DNA of 64,000 nucleotides from Malaya genurostris (lineage: Eukaryota > Arthropoda > Insecta > Diptera > Culicidae), in contig NC_080572.1 of the NCBI RefSeq assembly GCF_030247185.1, forward strand, positions 304,035,656 through 304,099,655, written 5' to 3'. Position 1 is the first letter of the stretch; every line of letters starts with the position of its first letter. Below are positions 11,225 through 23,217 of the stretch, one piece after another. The position numbers and the translations under genes were made by a program. The notes beneath the pieces were generated by a model. The model saw nothing but the letters and a program-made list of their open reading frames with translations. It had not been told where the DNA came from and did not search any database.

Positions 11225-12351
11225 AGGAGTGTGTCGAAAATAAGCTATCCACAAATTTTTCTTCAAATTATGACTTAATTTATTCAAACTAAAAATTGAT
11301 CCATTTTTGTACGAGGTTAAACTTGAGCATAATGAAAACAGGATGGAATTTAATTATTCCTTCACGAATTTTCGAACTTTTGATCGAACGTTCTTCATCA
11401 AGTTCCGGACAAGTGTTGCATCGCATTTTTTTGACGCTTGAGCCCAAATTTTTTTGAACTCCTGAATGTTCCCAGCTGCCTGCCCAGTCTTCTTGAAGAC
11501 CCACTTCACGATTGCCCAGTAACGTTCGATGGGTCGAAGCTGAGGGCAAGTTGGTGGATTGCTATTTTTCTCAACGAAATTTATACCCTTTTCCGCAAGC
11601 CAATTGAGAGTGGTTTTGGCATAGTGAGCCGACGCTAAATCCGACCAAAACAGTGGAGGTGTACTATGCTTCTTATATAAAGGCAGCGATCTCTTCTGGA
11701 GACACTCAGTTCGAAAGATTTCTGCATTTATAGTTCTGGTAGTGTAAAAAATGGTTGACTTCAAACCACAGGAACATATTGCTTGCTATACCAGTACCTT
11801 TCGACCGAGTTTCTCCACTTGAATCGAACTGTCGGCATCGCTCACAACCTCCCCAACGACGACAGTAAAGTATTATGGACCTGGAAGGGTTTTTGAGTCC
11901 TCCTTTACATAAGTCTCATCGTCCATCAAAACGCATGCATCCGGACACTTCAAAAGACGCGAATACAATTTCCGGGCCCTTGTTACTGCTCGCTCCTTCT
12001 GTTCTACACTTTGTTTCGAGATTTTCTGCTTCTTGTAGGTCTTCAGGTGATTTCGCCTCTTGAAACGCTGGATCATTCCAACACTCGTTCATGCTTTTTT
12101 GGCCAAATCACGTATTGACATTGATTTGTTCTTCATGATTTTTGGTCCATTTTCGGGTTGGAAGAACCGTGTTTTCTGCCTCTTCCTGGTAGCTCATCCA
12201 AAAAATAGTGTTTTCCAAGCTTATTAATTATGGTTTTCACACTGGAATGATAAATACCAAACCGCTCCGCCAATTTTTGCATAGTAATACCCTTCTCACT
12301 TAGCCATGTGTCCAGAACCTTAATTTTCACTTCCTTTTCATTACGCGACAT
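11225..12351 (-). mobile_element. Decayed DD37E (ITmD37E-like) transposon
   Basis: The minus-strand transposase is read from 12351 down to 11354. The left boundary has a terminal-repeat-like AGTGTGTCGAAAATAAGC (about 11226-11243). The matching right terminal repeat was not found beyond 12351, so that end is truncated or eroded. A lone copy of the same terminal sequence, in opposite orientation, lies at about 51155-51186. The lineage differs from the DD37E element at 49877-51142: terminal repeats are dissimilar and the proteins clearly diverged. Confidence 0.75.
11354..12351 (-). pseudogene. DD37E transposase, frameshifted
   Basis: Three collinear blocks. Block 1 (12351-12133) begins MSRNEKEVKIKVLDTWLSEK and continues with a helix-turn-helix-like region (QKLAERFGIYHSSVKTIINK) and GRGRKH, i.e. 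the DNA-binding part. Block 2 (12076-11873) has a basic KTYKKQK linker and the first catalytic Asp in LMDDETYVKED. Block 3 (11764-11354) has FWSDLASAHY (second Asp) and CPQLRPIERYW (third acidic residue, Glu). Counting gives 37 residues between the last two, the DD37E signature. These enzymes cut and paste their element at TA sites. At least two frame changes (near 12130 and 11870-11765) inactivate it; all three catalytic residues are still encoded. Confidence 0.85.
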
Positions 12352-13859
12352 TTTGAAAATGCAGAATTTCAACCGCATTTCAACAAGTAAACAAACGAAA
12401 GATGACAGTCGAACGCAAAGCATGCTGTGATATGAGCATAAAAAACCATCACAAATACATGCGTACAACACAAATGTATGTTTCGATATATTCCTTACTA
12501 ATCATTTCTTATTTGTATAACGCTCTAACCGACCAACGATTATTCGTTCAGTTTCAGATGCCAATTAATTTAGATTCGACACAATACAACAACAGAACAA
12601 CTGTCTTCTCCATTCGTTTTGAACGAGTAATAAAACAAACAAACTTCCGCCTCCATTGCATGGGAGACTTGCGTGTTGGAGAAACGAGGAACCACATACA
12701 TTGTGGTAGACAGAGAAGTCCATCTCCTCTGTGTGACGAAGAGCAAGCAAACTTTCTCCCCTCGCACTGACAACTTCAACGAGAGCTCTTCTCTTTCACA
12801 TATATACACTACTATTGTATAAAGTGTGCACGCATCTTGAGTGCGTTTGTTTATTTCCTTTTACCTCCTCCACTGAATCGCACCAAAGTGCTAGAGCAGA
12901 GCTAATATATTCTCTGAGGTGGATGCAGATACTTTCACAGAGGTGTACACGCCGGTGAGCACTCTGGTGTATGGTTTGCGTAGAAGAAGCGTGGGACAAG
13001 CAAAATAAAACAATTTATCGTTAAATTTTCGGTTTTCATTGCTAATTTTTCATAGCGAGGCCAGATCTACTCTCTATTAATTGAAGTTCACTGAAGTGTT
13101 CGCTCACCATCCCGCGCCAGTGATCACTTGGGTGTATTTAGGCGAGAGCACGTGAGAGCGATTCGTGCGAAGAGAATGTTATTCTCTCGCACCAGATTCT
13201 TTCCACACAAGCACGCACTCAAAGTCTGTCTGTTTGGACACTGAGAAGAAGTGCGCTTTCCTCTTTGTGTGGAGCGGTGCAAATGTATCCGCAGTGTATA
13301 ATTGAAACCTACGCCCTGGTGTATCACTCTAGTGAAATGCCATCTCTGCTCACGTCAAATCATTCTAAATTTAAGTCGTATAATTTTGTGAAGGTATGGG
13401 TGATTTTTTTTGCAAAAACAGGTTTTAAGACACTAGAGAATGTTGAACGTGTTCGATCTGCTCATGTGAAGAGTCCCACGCGTTCGGGACTGCTCTTCAA
13501 ATTTCTCATCGTTCTTTCCATCGAATGGTCTACGAAGATTTGTCGTTTATAACTTACATCTATATAAGATTGTCTTCACCTTAAAAATGCTAGTGGTTAG
13601 ATTTCTCTAAGCGACATTATGATGAACGACGAAATTCTCTTCCAACCGGTAAATGAGTATAATTGCCGTTATTATGCCGAGAAAAATCAGTTGCATGTTG
13701 TGGAGGAGTCCTTCCATCATTTTTAAATGTTTTTTTTTTAAACTCACCAAACGAGTTGTATCGTACGAATGATTCTTCAAAAATGAGTTATAAATGAAAA
13801 AGGCGGTGAGCGGCACTCCAGTGTTCCATGATGGAAAACTACTAGATGAAAATAAACCC
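12352..13859. other. No recognised gene; unclassified repeat-like DNA
   Basis: No domain-bearing ORF. Between about 12870 and 13350 similar phrases recur (CACTCTGGTGTATGG, CACTTGGGTGTATTT, GCCCTGGTGTATCAC), suggesting a diverged repeat. A hairpin AGTCCC-ACGCGTT-CGGGACT lies near 13470-13495. A decayed MITE or LTR fragment is possible but boundaries are not visible. Confidence 0.35.
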
Positions 13860-14304
13860 TCAGGAATCAGGAATCAGAACAAATTGGCTCAAATGGCACG
13901 TTCCCCTTGATATTTGGAGATTTGTGCCTTGCCATCAATTTGTTTTAGCATCATTTTCCCGATATATAAGAGGGAAGGATTGAAAGGAAATGGTAAGGGT
14001 TGAACTAGGAGGATGGGAAAAATTGACGACACAAAAACACATAAAAGCAGAAGTAAGTTCTGAACCTCTACGAGGTCCCGAACAGTCTGCTGTTAATAAA
14101 ACCTCCAACCCCCGAGAGGATTTAGAGATCTTACAAAAGCGACACCATTCTGCACTCCCGGAAGAATGCAGAACTATTCGCAGTATGTACGAACAGAAGT
14201 AAATTCGGTACCCCCTAAAGGATGCCAAACAATCTGCTGAACCCTATTCAAGGTGAATACAGAAGGGATTCATTCACTCCAGGAAGAACGATGAACCCTT
14301 CTGA

Positions 14305-15569
14305 CTATAGCTCCTTACCACATTGGGTGAGAAACGATAGAATATCCTTTAGTTTTAGCTCCGCATACACAGACTCAACCATGTATGGAGAACCAAAAAC
14401 CCGGATACGTAGCTGCGTCAATGCGGGACAGTTACATATCAGATGATATGAAGTACCGTAATCGCATTCACACAAATCACACGAATAATATCCAGCACGT
14501 TGAATAGTAGCCATGTGATAATTGAGTTTGCAATGTCCAGTCAGAGCTCTGACCAGAATACTGCAATGATGCTTGGAGAAATGCTGTAGACACTCAGATT
14601 TGAATCTGGTAGAAATGCTTTTGTCTGAGCGCAAGTTTGCAAGCTGCGCCAGTAGCTGGCATGTTTAGATGCAGCCCAAGAACGAATATTGTGCTTTATC
14701 CAACTAGTTGAAAGTGGTAAAGCTGGTTCAGGACCAACGAAATCATTCGTTGCACCAGCTCTAGCCAACTCATCAGCCCATTCATTTCCAGTAATACCAG
14801 AGTGGCCGGGTACCCATAAGAAGTAAACAGCATTTGAAATGCTGAGGTCTTCAATTTGAGTTCGACATGCGATCACTAGATTCGACCGTGAGTCATTCGA
14901 ACTGAGTGCTTTTAAGGCTGCCTGACTGTCGGAACAAAAATAAATTCGCTTACCACAGATCCTCTGCTGAAGTGCCGATTGTACTCCACACAGAATCGCG
15001 TAGATTTCTGCTTGGAACACAGTATAGTATCTACCAAGTGAATGAGACTGCTCCAGCCTCATTTCACGACAGTAGACACCAGCACCAGCACGACCATTCA
15101 ACAGAGAACCGTCCGTATAACAAACTATGTGTTCATCAAGTTGTCGTTCCAGACAACCAGACAACCATTCCTCACGAAGAGGATAGCTCACATTGAATGT
15201 TTTGAAAGGAAAACTGCATGTGAGCGTTAGGTCACTAGGAGCGAGTAAATACTCATCCCAAGTAACCATTTGAGACCACAAGCGAGTGTGGCTGGTAGCA
15301 TAATCTAATGGGTTACTGTTCCAAAGCCCTGTAACCTTAAGACGGTATGCACAAGATAACGCTTCTTGTTTTAGGAACACATGTAGTGGTTTAATGCACA
15401 GTAGCCCCTCTAGAGCAGCAGTAGGAGTTGTCGTGAATGCTCCTGTCATCGCCATTAGGACCATCCTTTGGAGATGATTTAGCTTTGACTAAACTTTCGC
15501 GACCTCTCCTTTCTGCCACCATACAAGACATCCATATGCTAAAATTGGTCTAACAATAGTTGTGTAGAT
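14305..15569 (-). pseudogene. LINE ORF2: RNase H domain and C-terminal Cys/His motif
   Basis: The open block 15464-14541 contains a type I RNase H: CYTDGSLLNGRAGAG (first Asp), QAEIYAIL (Glu), CSDSQAALKAL (Asp) and WVPGHSGITGNEWADELAR (His and last Asp). All four acidic residues and the His are kept. RNase H removes the RNA strand of the cDNA hybrid. A frameshift near 14600 moves reading to 14634-14305, which contains ALTGHCKLNYHM and CDLCECDYGTSYHLICNC, a Cys-Cys-His-Cys motif typical of the C-terminus of LINE ORF2. A stop near 15493 separates this block from the RT in the same frame. The stop ending this block is the likely native ORF2 end. Confidence 0.88.
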
Positions 15570-15572
15570 TCA

Positions 15573-16814
15573 ATGAATGTATCTGGGTTTGAGTCCCCAT
15601 GATTTTCCAAAAGCTCGTCTGCATTGGCCGAAAGCCATGCAAGCTCCTTCAATTCTGAAGTCAATGTGAGCAGACCAATTCAGTTTTGAGTCAAGAATAA
15701 CCCCGACGTATTTAACTTGTTCGACCACAGTGACCCCTGAACCAAAGAACTGCAACGGACGAGCTCCTGTGATTATCCTACGATGAGTGAAAAGCACCAT
15801 TGATGTTTTGCCCGGATTTACAGACAATCCAACCTGACAACACCATTGTTCAACAGATCGCAGGGCTTGCTGCATTAAATCAAAGAGAGTGTTAATGCTT
15901 ATACCGGTCATCAATATATGATAATCGTCGGCAAAACCATAAGTCGGAAATCCAAGGTTATTAAGTTTCCTTAACAAACCATCAGCGACTAGGTTCCATA
16001 AAAGTGGGGATAGTACACCACCTTGAGGACACCCACAGACACTCAGCTTTCTAATCTCTGCTTGCCGAAGCGATGAACAAAGAAGTCGATTGCTAAGCAT
16101 TGCGTGTATCCAATTTGTGATACTTGAAGGTATGCCATGACCACGGGCTGCTTCCAGAATTGAATTGAAAGACATGTTATCAAAGCACTTTCAATATCTA
16201 GGAAAACTCCCAAGCAAGATTGCTTTTGTGAGAAAGCTTTTTCAATGTTGTACTCAACATCATGTAACAGGGTTGTAACGGACTTGCTGGTAAACATGTT
16301 GCATTTAATGTAGCGGATGCACGCCCTAACTAACATTCCTGAAATCGTGATGTACTATGCGTTCCACTGTTTTAAGAAGAAATGAGCTTAGACTGATAGG
16401 CCTGAAACTCTTCGCTTCCTCATAAGTGTCGCGACCGCCTTTGGGAATAAATTTGACAATTATTTCCTGCCAAGCTCTCGGAATATATCCTGTCGCAAGA
16501 CTAAAAGTAAATATTTTCTTCAAAACATGTTTGAAATGTTCATACCCTTTCTGCAGTAACACTGGGAAAACTCCATCCTTTCCAGGAGATTTGTACGGAG
16601 CAAAACTCTCAACTGCCCATTTGACCGATTCAATCGTCACAACGCTTCGAGCATGGGCCCAAGAATCGTAACTACCTGAAAAAGTCTCGGGAAGAGCTGT
16701 CGGTGATGGATCCGTACATCCTGGAAAGTGAGTGTTAAAAAGGCAGTGAAGTACATCACCTTCATCAGACAAGTGTTCACCATCTGAAGCTCTTAGGAAA
16801 CTGACATTAAAGTC
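15573..16814 (-). pseudogene. LINE ORF2: reverse transcriptase domain, frameshifted
   Basis: Three overlapping open blocks cover one RT. 16772-16326 holds YKSPGKDGVFPVLLQKGY and FIPKGGRD..AKSFRPISLSSFLLK (motifs 1-2). 16336 to about 16180 holds FLDIESA, the motif A catalytic Asp. After a 1-nt deletion, 16175-15573 continues with FDNMSFNSILEA, the CGCPQGGVLSPLLWNL motif and the catalytic FADD box near 15935. It ends at a TGA (15570-15572), after which the reading frame continues (IVRPILAYGCLVWW). A further frameshift lies near 16330. FADD replaces the commoner YADD, as seen in R1/LOA relatives. Confidence 0.88.
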
Positions 16815-17939
16815 CTAAGACTTCGAAAGTAACTTATTTAATCTGCTAGCCTCGTTCAGACTAGAGACATTTGTGCAAAGGCTTTTCCAACCACTTCGCT
16901 CAGACGATCGAAGAGCATTTTTGTAAGCCCTTCGAGCCGACAGGAATGCCTCCGACCCATCTCTGCGTCGGTGGTTCCAAGCTCTTCTGCATAGTTTCCT
17001 TAGTCTAGCAAGTTCAGCATTCCACCAAGGAGTTCCTCTAGTAGCTCGCACAATCCGAAGTTGACAAGCCTCTTCATATGCTGCAACTATGAGTGAATTT
17101 GTCTCGTCGACAACATTTTCCAAATCAATTGGGGTTTCAATTGTTGGTTGGTACCCGTAAAATCTAGTCGCTAAGCCCTCTTTATAGAGGTCCCAGTTTT
17201 TAGTTTTGGGATTACAATATGTGATAATATCAAACTTAACGTTTGAATGATCAAAGAAGATGTACTTATGATCAGACAACGAAGGTTCGAGCTCATCGGA
17301 GACGAGCCAATTCACCAACTCATGCGCAATTCTATCAGAGCAGAGAGTTACGTCCAAAACCTCCTCTCTTCCAGCTCTCGCAAAAGTTGGACGGTTTCCT
17401 GCATTGACTATGTGCAGGTTTGTACTGCTCACAAATTCCATCATATCAGAGCCTCTCGAATTTATATCTGTGCTGCCCCAAATGATATGGTGAGCATTTA
17501 TGTCACTGCCGATTACAAGCGGTAAATCACTTTTGCAGCAGTATGATACAACCTTTTTGAAGTCATCGCTTGGCGAAGGTTGGTTATGCGGCAAATATGC
17601 CGAACAATAGACATATTTCCTGTCTATGCCATCAGTAGTCATACCAACTGTGACAGCACAAATATCCCGAGTTGTGAGCTCCGATATGAAAGAAACATCG
17701 AGAGCACTATTTGCAAGTATGCATGCTCGAGGCATTTCACGTGGATTAGTCATACCGGTCTTGTTGAAGGCAAGAAAGACTGGGTTTAACAATTTTCCAA
17801 CGAAGAAGTTTCCCTTTTGGAAATATGGTTCTTGAACCAAAGCTATAGAAGCTTTACCTTCTTGCAGAAGTCTGGATAGATTTATAGTTGCTGTACGTTT
17901 ATGCTGGAGATTGATTTGTGCTACTCTAACCATTATCAA
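16815..17939 (-). pseudogene. LINE ORF2: APE-type endonuclease domain
   Basis: A 374-codon open block starts MIMVRVAQINLQHKRTATIN and contains the landmarks of exonuclease-III-like LINE endonucleases: QINLQH (metal-binding Asn), LVQEPY (catalytic Glu, about residue 37), YLPHNQPS, IGSDINAHHIIWGS (Asp/Asn pair, about residues 145-150), LDVTLCS and LSDHKYIFF (terminal Asp-His). This domain nicks target DNA to prime reverse transcription. All signature residues are present. The block ends at a TAG (16815-16817), and the following RT block resumes in the same frame, so this is one nonsense mutation inside ORF2, not a true C-terminus. Confidence 0.88.
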
Positions 17940-18654
17940 TTAAAGTAATGAACACTCCATCTCCAGCACTTATCGTACAACAACCAGAAGAAACCAAATA
18001 TATTGGCTTATAATCGCCTATAGCGAACCATGTAAGGATTTTTTTAAATGTTTTAATCATTTAAATCCCACGAGTTGCGAAGAAAGAAGTCGTCCACTGT
18101 GCCAGAGCTTCGCTTAACACAGTAAGGGAAAATCCCAAGACATTCCGTTCACGACTGCATTGTTTAACCTCCTGCAGCCATTCAGCCATCGGCACGGAAA
18201 TACACCTTGACTTAGGAGTTCCTATTTTTGTGGCCTTTTACGACATGGAACAGGAAACCAGTGGATCAATTCTTGGTAAAAAAATAATTCCGCCGGATGC
18301 CACACGGCTTACCTGTTTGGTGGACTTATACCACCGGTACAGGTGGACCGTAGCGTTATTCTTAGCAGTTGGGAAACCGCTACCGACACTACACGGCTAT
18401 CTAGGCTGCTCAGAGAGGGAAGTTGACATTGATGGTCAACTTCCATGGATGGCCGAGCAGCAGAGTGACTACTTCTTTCCGATACAGTGTTCGGTTTCTC
18501 CCTCCTTGTTTGGTTCCAGGGCAATCGTAGAAAAAAATGTGTCAGGTTCCTTTGCGCAACCCTGTATAAAGATATCGACTGTACAATTGTTCACAGCTCT
18601 TGTTCATGTATGACTCGATATAGCGATATACGCTTACGAAAGAGACGATGGAAG

Positions 18655-19330
18655 AAACCTGTTTTAATCCACCTAGTAGCGTAATGCTGCCTTTCTCATA
18701 TTTTTCATTTTCTCTTATATATTACATCAGAAAATCCCAGAAATGCTACAACTTGAAAAAGTTTAGAAAAGAGACATTCGAAATTAAGTTAGTGAAAATC
18801 TATTCAATCTTATGTCAGAAAGTGAAGTAAGCTCCATTTTCTCACATTTGATTATTATTTTCGGTATTTCCGGAACCGAAAGCAGGGTATCGGCATAGTG
18901 ACATTCGGTTTATTTAACCATACACCAATACGACCCACAATTCACTATAACGATATGAATTTTGAAAAAAAAAGAATGTACCGGTAGTCGGACTTGGATA
19001 AAATTCAGCCATTCATTTATCGAACTATCAAGGGTTTATTTAGTTACTCTCATGGTCTGCAAACTAGAGGAAATCACTAGCCAATATAAAGACGTAGCTT
19101 ATTAACAAAGTATTCCTTAAATTGCCCTACTCTATCTACGGAACCAGGGGATTGATCCGACTGAAAATTGGGAAATTCTTATAAAAAAATGAGTGACAAT
19201 ATTTTCACATTTTTGACGAATATTACCCTGTAATTCCGGAAACGGAAGTTGGATCCTTCTGAAATTCTGAAACTTTCTATGAAAATCGATAAAATAATGT
19301 ACTGTACTGTTCAATCGGAGGCTTCAAGAT
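18655..19330 (+). repeat. Diverged copy of a CCACCTAGTGG-type mosquito repeat
   Basis: TTTTAATCCACCTAGTAGCG followed by TAATGCTGCCTTTCTCATAT (18661-18705) matches the leader seen at 28787, 30357 and 55620. Further in, ATTTCCGGAACCGAAAGC (about 18868) and TAATTCCGGAAACGGAAG (about 19230) are internal motifs that also occur at about 22217-22243. It is an unclassified interspersed repeat, heavily diverged, with no coding capacity seen. Confidence 0.5.
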
Positions 19331-22099
19331 GCTCAAAACATTCCACTTTACAAAACTAATAGTGCAATAAACATTCAGTTGTATTATGAACACGAGGCTG
19401 CTAGTTACGCGGCGATAATTATAACGTACATTAACTTATCCACAGAGCACCAGTATATACAGAAGATTGTGCCGTTAAAGTGCACGGTAGCATGCTCTCA
19501 GAGTTGCCAAATTTTCGTGTGAAAATACTACAAAAATCCTTATTGAATCCTACTCAGAAAAGAATTGTATTTAATATGCTCACTATACTAGTGGTGATTA
19601 CTTTTTGTTTCTTGGATATTTTCTACAAGTGGTCTTCGAAGGTTTTCCTGCACATGCACTGATTTTTACAGTATATAGGGTGATCGCCAGTCGATTGCTT
19701 TTTGTAAAAATCCCAATTTTTTGTACTTAATCCCATACAATTTTTAAACCTCGATCACGAAATTATAGTTTCTCCGATTGTGCTAAAAGTTTGCTTAGTT
19801 TTTATGGAAGCTGAAATCAAAATTTTGTCCCTCCATTTTATTTTTCTATTATTTTACCAAAAGTAGCATCGAATATTTCATTTGTTTTTTTTTTGTCAAA
19901 CTTCAATAAAAATCTGATTTATTTGCACCCGGAAGGTGCTAATTGCAGTGCAAAAGTATGTCTTGCGATATCCATCGAAAAAAAAACTGAAAATGATTTT
20001 GTGGGAAAGTATCCCGCTGTTTTGACCTTTGTCCATTGGCCGTAATCATTCCAACCTCGATAAAATCTATCAAACTCATGATTAGACCATTTGTTGTGAT
20101 TATTTCCCACAGCGCTCGGCGCCGGCAATGAAACAAAGTTAATGTGGGTCATGTTGTCTTCGAATCTGATGCCACCAAGTCGCCACAGTCCCTACTCAAT
20201 TGTTGAGCATGCGAGCAAGAAGAACCATCGGGCGAAATGCGGTGAAATTCGGTCCGGCAAACCGAGCTGAGGCCAATACTCACGAGGTTTCTATCCCAGG
20301 CTCGGCAGCAGGATGGAGACGGATGTAGAAGATCAATTATTTAATAGTTGAACGCTCATCACGACAGAAGCGAAGAGGTCAAGCAATATGTGTATAAAAT
20401 GCGGATAGTGTGCGGGGAGAGACCAGAGCGGTTCGATTTTCCGTTTTTTTTTTCATTCTTCCTGAACTCCGGCGAGACACGAAAAACTAAAGATAATCGC
20501 GAGCTGAATCGCTTTCTCACATCATCACACCGATGGTCGTTTCCCATCGGAGACTGGGGAAATGGGACAAGATGATTTACCGAATAGGTTGCGGGAGCAG
20601 CAGATGTTGTACCGGACCCTTCACGGGTTTTCTTTTGTTTCGTTCTTCTGCGACGGTAGGGAATGGTCGGGAAATGAAGGCGCAATGGATTGCAATTACA
20701 TCGAAAATATCCAACGAATGGGACACCGTCAAGATAACCATTGAAGTGTGAGATATGGCAGCCAGGATCGTCAATAGGCACAGTACTGGAAACTTTGGAA
20801 ACAACGGGAAGGGTCACCTCCTGAATGCAAAAGGTGAAGGCACAAATGCTTCATTGATTTGGAAGATTTTCATCACAATAAATGGTTAGGTCACCATCTT
20901 AAATACTAACAATCGCTAGCGGCAAGGCATCCTACAGCAGTTTACATAATATTCAGTTTTTGCCGAACGATTGAAACTTTGCCGAATGTTGAATCTATCG
21001 TGTCCAACAAAATGGTTACGTAAACGATCCTGTTCAACAGAAAACCCAATTCAAATATTTTCACCAGCTCGGTTATCCAAAATGGCCCAACCTCAAAAAC
21101 TGCCCATCATCTCGGACGAACAACCAGAGGCAAGAGAGATGGGTCGAATTTCCTCTAGGTGACGGTGAGTGAAAACAGAGCCGCCAAAAGCCGGTTCACC
21201 CCTAAGCAAGTTGTTTGATTGATCACAACGAAGAGCACGGCATAAAGCACTCTGATTTGTACAGCCAAACCCATAACAGCATACCGAAACTGCCACTGAC
21301 CGGTTATTAAATTTGCTGTCCATAGAAGCGGTGTAGATAGCAAAAATGTGTCCAAAAAATGTGTCAAACATCGATCTGCGCAGTTCAATTTGAGCATCAA
21401 CTTTCACTGCAAAATCCTTGATGTATTTTTATGCGAATCACCAACTGCATCATCTCCAATCAAAGCAACCTGCGATTATCAGTCCGTCCGTTTGACAGTT
21501 CAGTACCAGGATAAAGTCTTTCGCTTCATTAGACGAAGCTTCATTTTTTATGGTAACTACAAATTGCAAATTATTCGCAGTCTCGTTCGACAGACGTTCG
21601 GTTCGGCGCAGGCGAAAAATTTCACTTTTTACAATCGGAATTATTCCACCTCTTCGCTGCGTCTGGTTTGGCCGGTCTTTGCTTCTCAGCTTCTCGATTC
21701 GGAGGAGGTGTGTCGTATGCAATTGTCGTCTCCCGTGAAATGGAGTGGAAAAATTCAAACTTGACACCTTCGCACAACTGAAGCTTGAAGCGATGATTCA
21801 TCCGCAAATCCAACGCCAACGCCCTGGCGCGATTCCGTATGAGACTTGTAAAAATAACGATCTTCGGTCGACATTTAATTGCAGGCGGATCTTTCGATCG
21901 ATCGAAGAGGTTAACAATGAAAACTGTCTACTGATGACGACGACAACAGCCATCAGACTGGCAGACTCGGAATCTCCAAAACTTTCAACCGTTGTTTCAT
22001 TTATTAATACATATTTGGCATGCATCAGTATATTTTCTCTGCAAATTTACATACCTTTTACTAAAAGATTTTTTAATAATATTCATGAAAAAATGAGTA
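19331..22099. other. No recognised gene
   Basis: Mixed-composition sequence; 20150-22000 is less AT-rich and shows many overlapping short ORFs on both strands (longest about 150 codons at 20359-20817 minus, 138 codons at 21348-21764 plus). None has a recognisable domain, and opposing frames are equally open, so these look like chance ORFs in balanced-composition DNA. No element ends were recognised. Confidence 0.4.
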
Positions 22100-22330
22100 A
22101 TATGGATCTTGAATGAAAACAAAAAAATTTACTCAGGCATAACAGTGTTCTTTGCTTTGTTGGTGGAAATTGGCCACAGAAATTTAAGTGAGTTCCGTTA
22201 TTTTTTTTACTATTTCCGGTACTGCCGGAACCGAAAATTGGGAAGCGGTATGACTACAGTGAGATATTTCGTCATAAGAATGAAGAAACGTAAGCGTTGA
22301 AGAATACTTTTGTGAGATACCGTGTCAAAA
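22100..22330 (+). repeat. Internal fragment of the CCACCTAGTGG-type repeat
   Basis: TATTTCCGGTACTGCCGGAA followed by CCGAAAATTGGG (about 22209-22243) matches the Trp-free, non-coding interior motif of the copy at 18655-19330. It lacks the CCACCTAGTGG leader, so it is a partial copy. Low information content limits certainty. Confidence 0.35.
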
Positions 22331-22645
22331 AGTAGCTCAATTCATGAAATACAACGATGAGACTGCTATGTATGCAAAGAGAAAGACATTACCACACCAT
22401 TAGATGGATAAGGATGCGGTTTTTGTTTATTGTTTGTTTGTTTGTAGAAACGAACAACGGGCCCTTTGGCCCCAATGTTGGCATCTTATATTAAATCCAA
22501 TTAAGAGTCAACACGAACTAAGACTACATACAATTACGGATGAACACGAACTTCGATTGAATACATTTAAGAACGGAGATGAAGCAGCAAATGATCAAAA
22601 AAAGTCATCTTTTAATTCAAAAACAAAAGTGGTTATACCAGTCTG

Positions 22646-22930
22646 CGTTGCCAGGTCGTTTTTTCGAAAATCTGTATTCGGCGCAAAAATCTATCTGTAC
22701 CATATCGGTATCAGAGTCTCTTCTACATAAATAGTAGAAAATGTCACCAAGAGGTGAGCAAAAAAAGGTCCCACGACAACCTTTTCTCATGTCTATTCAA
22801 GCTAAAAACCAAAATCGGTACTTATCTGTATGATTCGTGAGTTATCGGTATTTCGGGAGTACATATCTGTATTGCGGTATAGACGGCAAAAATCTGTATA
22901 AATACCGAGAAATCGGTATACCTGGCAACG
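22646..22930. mobile_element. MITE, 285 bp, CGTTGCCAGGT termini
   Basis: Perfect 11-bp inverted ends, CGTTGCCAGGT (22646-22656) and ACCTGGCAACG (22920-22930). The interior contains repeated ATCTGTAT / ATCGGTAT motifs, reminiscent of the ACAGAT-rich interior of the MITE at 34-698. It abuts the inverted-repeat arm that begins at 22931. No target duplication was found. Confidence 0.6.
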
Positions 22931-23217
22931 TTGGTACCAGTTTCCAGTTTTGTTTTATTATGATTACATTTGGCTACTTTGATGGAAAACTGCTGTTGTT
23001 GAACAGCTTGTCAATTGACATAGTCGAAAAGTGTGACGGAAAATGCTAACAGGGTTGTGCTTTACTGACAATTATATCATGATTTTTGGGGTAAACATGT
23101 TTCAATGTGACGTTTCTGGAAATGAAATAACGCAAAAGTAAAATGCATGTTATTTCGCTTAAAACATTGAATCAGAGTTGAAACTCGTTTGAAATCGTAG
23201 TGTGAACATAATATAAG

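Larger units (their letters stand above)
13860..18540 (-). mobile_element. LOA-clade non-LTR retrotransposon, nearly full ORF2
   Basis: On the minus strand the order is 5' leader (about 18540-17940), APE-type endonuclease, reverse transcriptase, RNase H and a C-terminal Cys/His motif, then a 3' UTR ending near 13860 in a short repeat of CTGATTC. Among LINEs, endonuclease plus RT plus RNase H with an FADD catalytic box points to the LOA clade (relatives of mosquito Lian), though the I clade also has RNase H. ORF2 is interrupted by about three in-frame stops and three frameshifts, so the copy is dead but structurally almost complete. ORF1 is not recognisable in the leader; the upstream limit is a guess from where recognisable leader sequence ends. 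Confidence 0.8.

Noticed and set aside
14906..15230. Plus-strand ORFs inside the LINE
   Set aside because: They are antisense shadows of the RNase H domain, which carries all catalytic residues on the minus strand.
20359..20817. 152-codon minus-strand ORF as a host exon
   Set aside because: Several overlapping frames on both strands are equally open and no domain is recognisable; composition is the simpler explanation.
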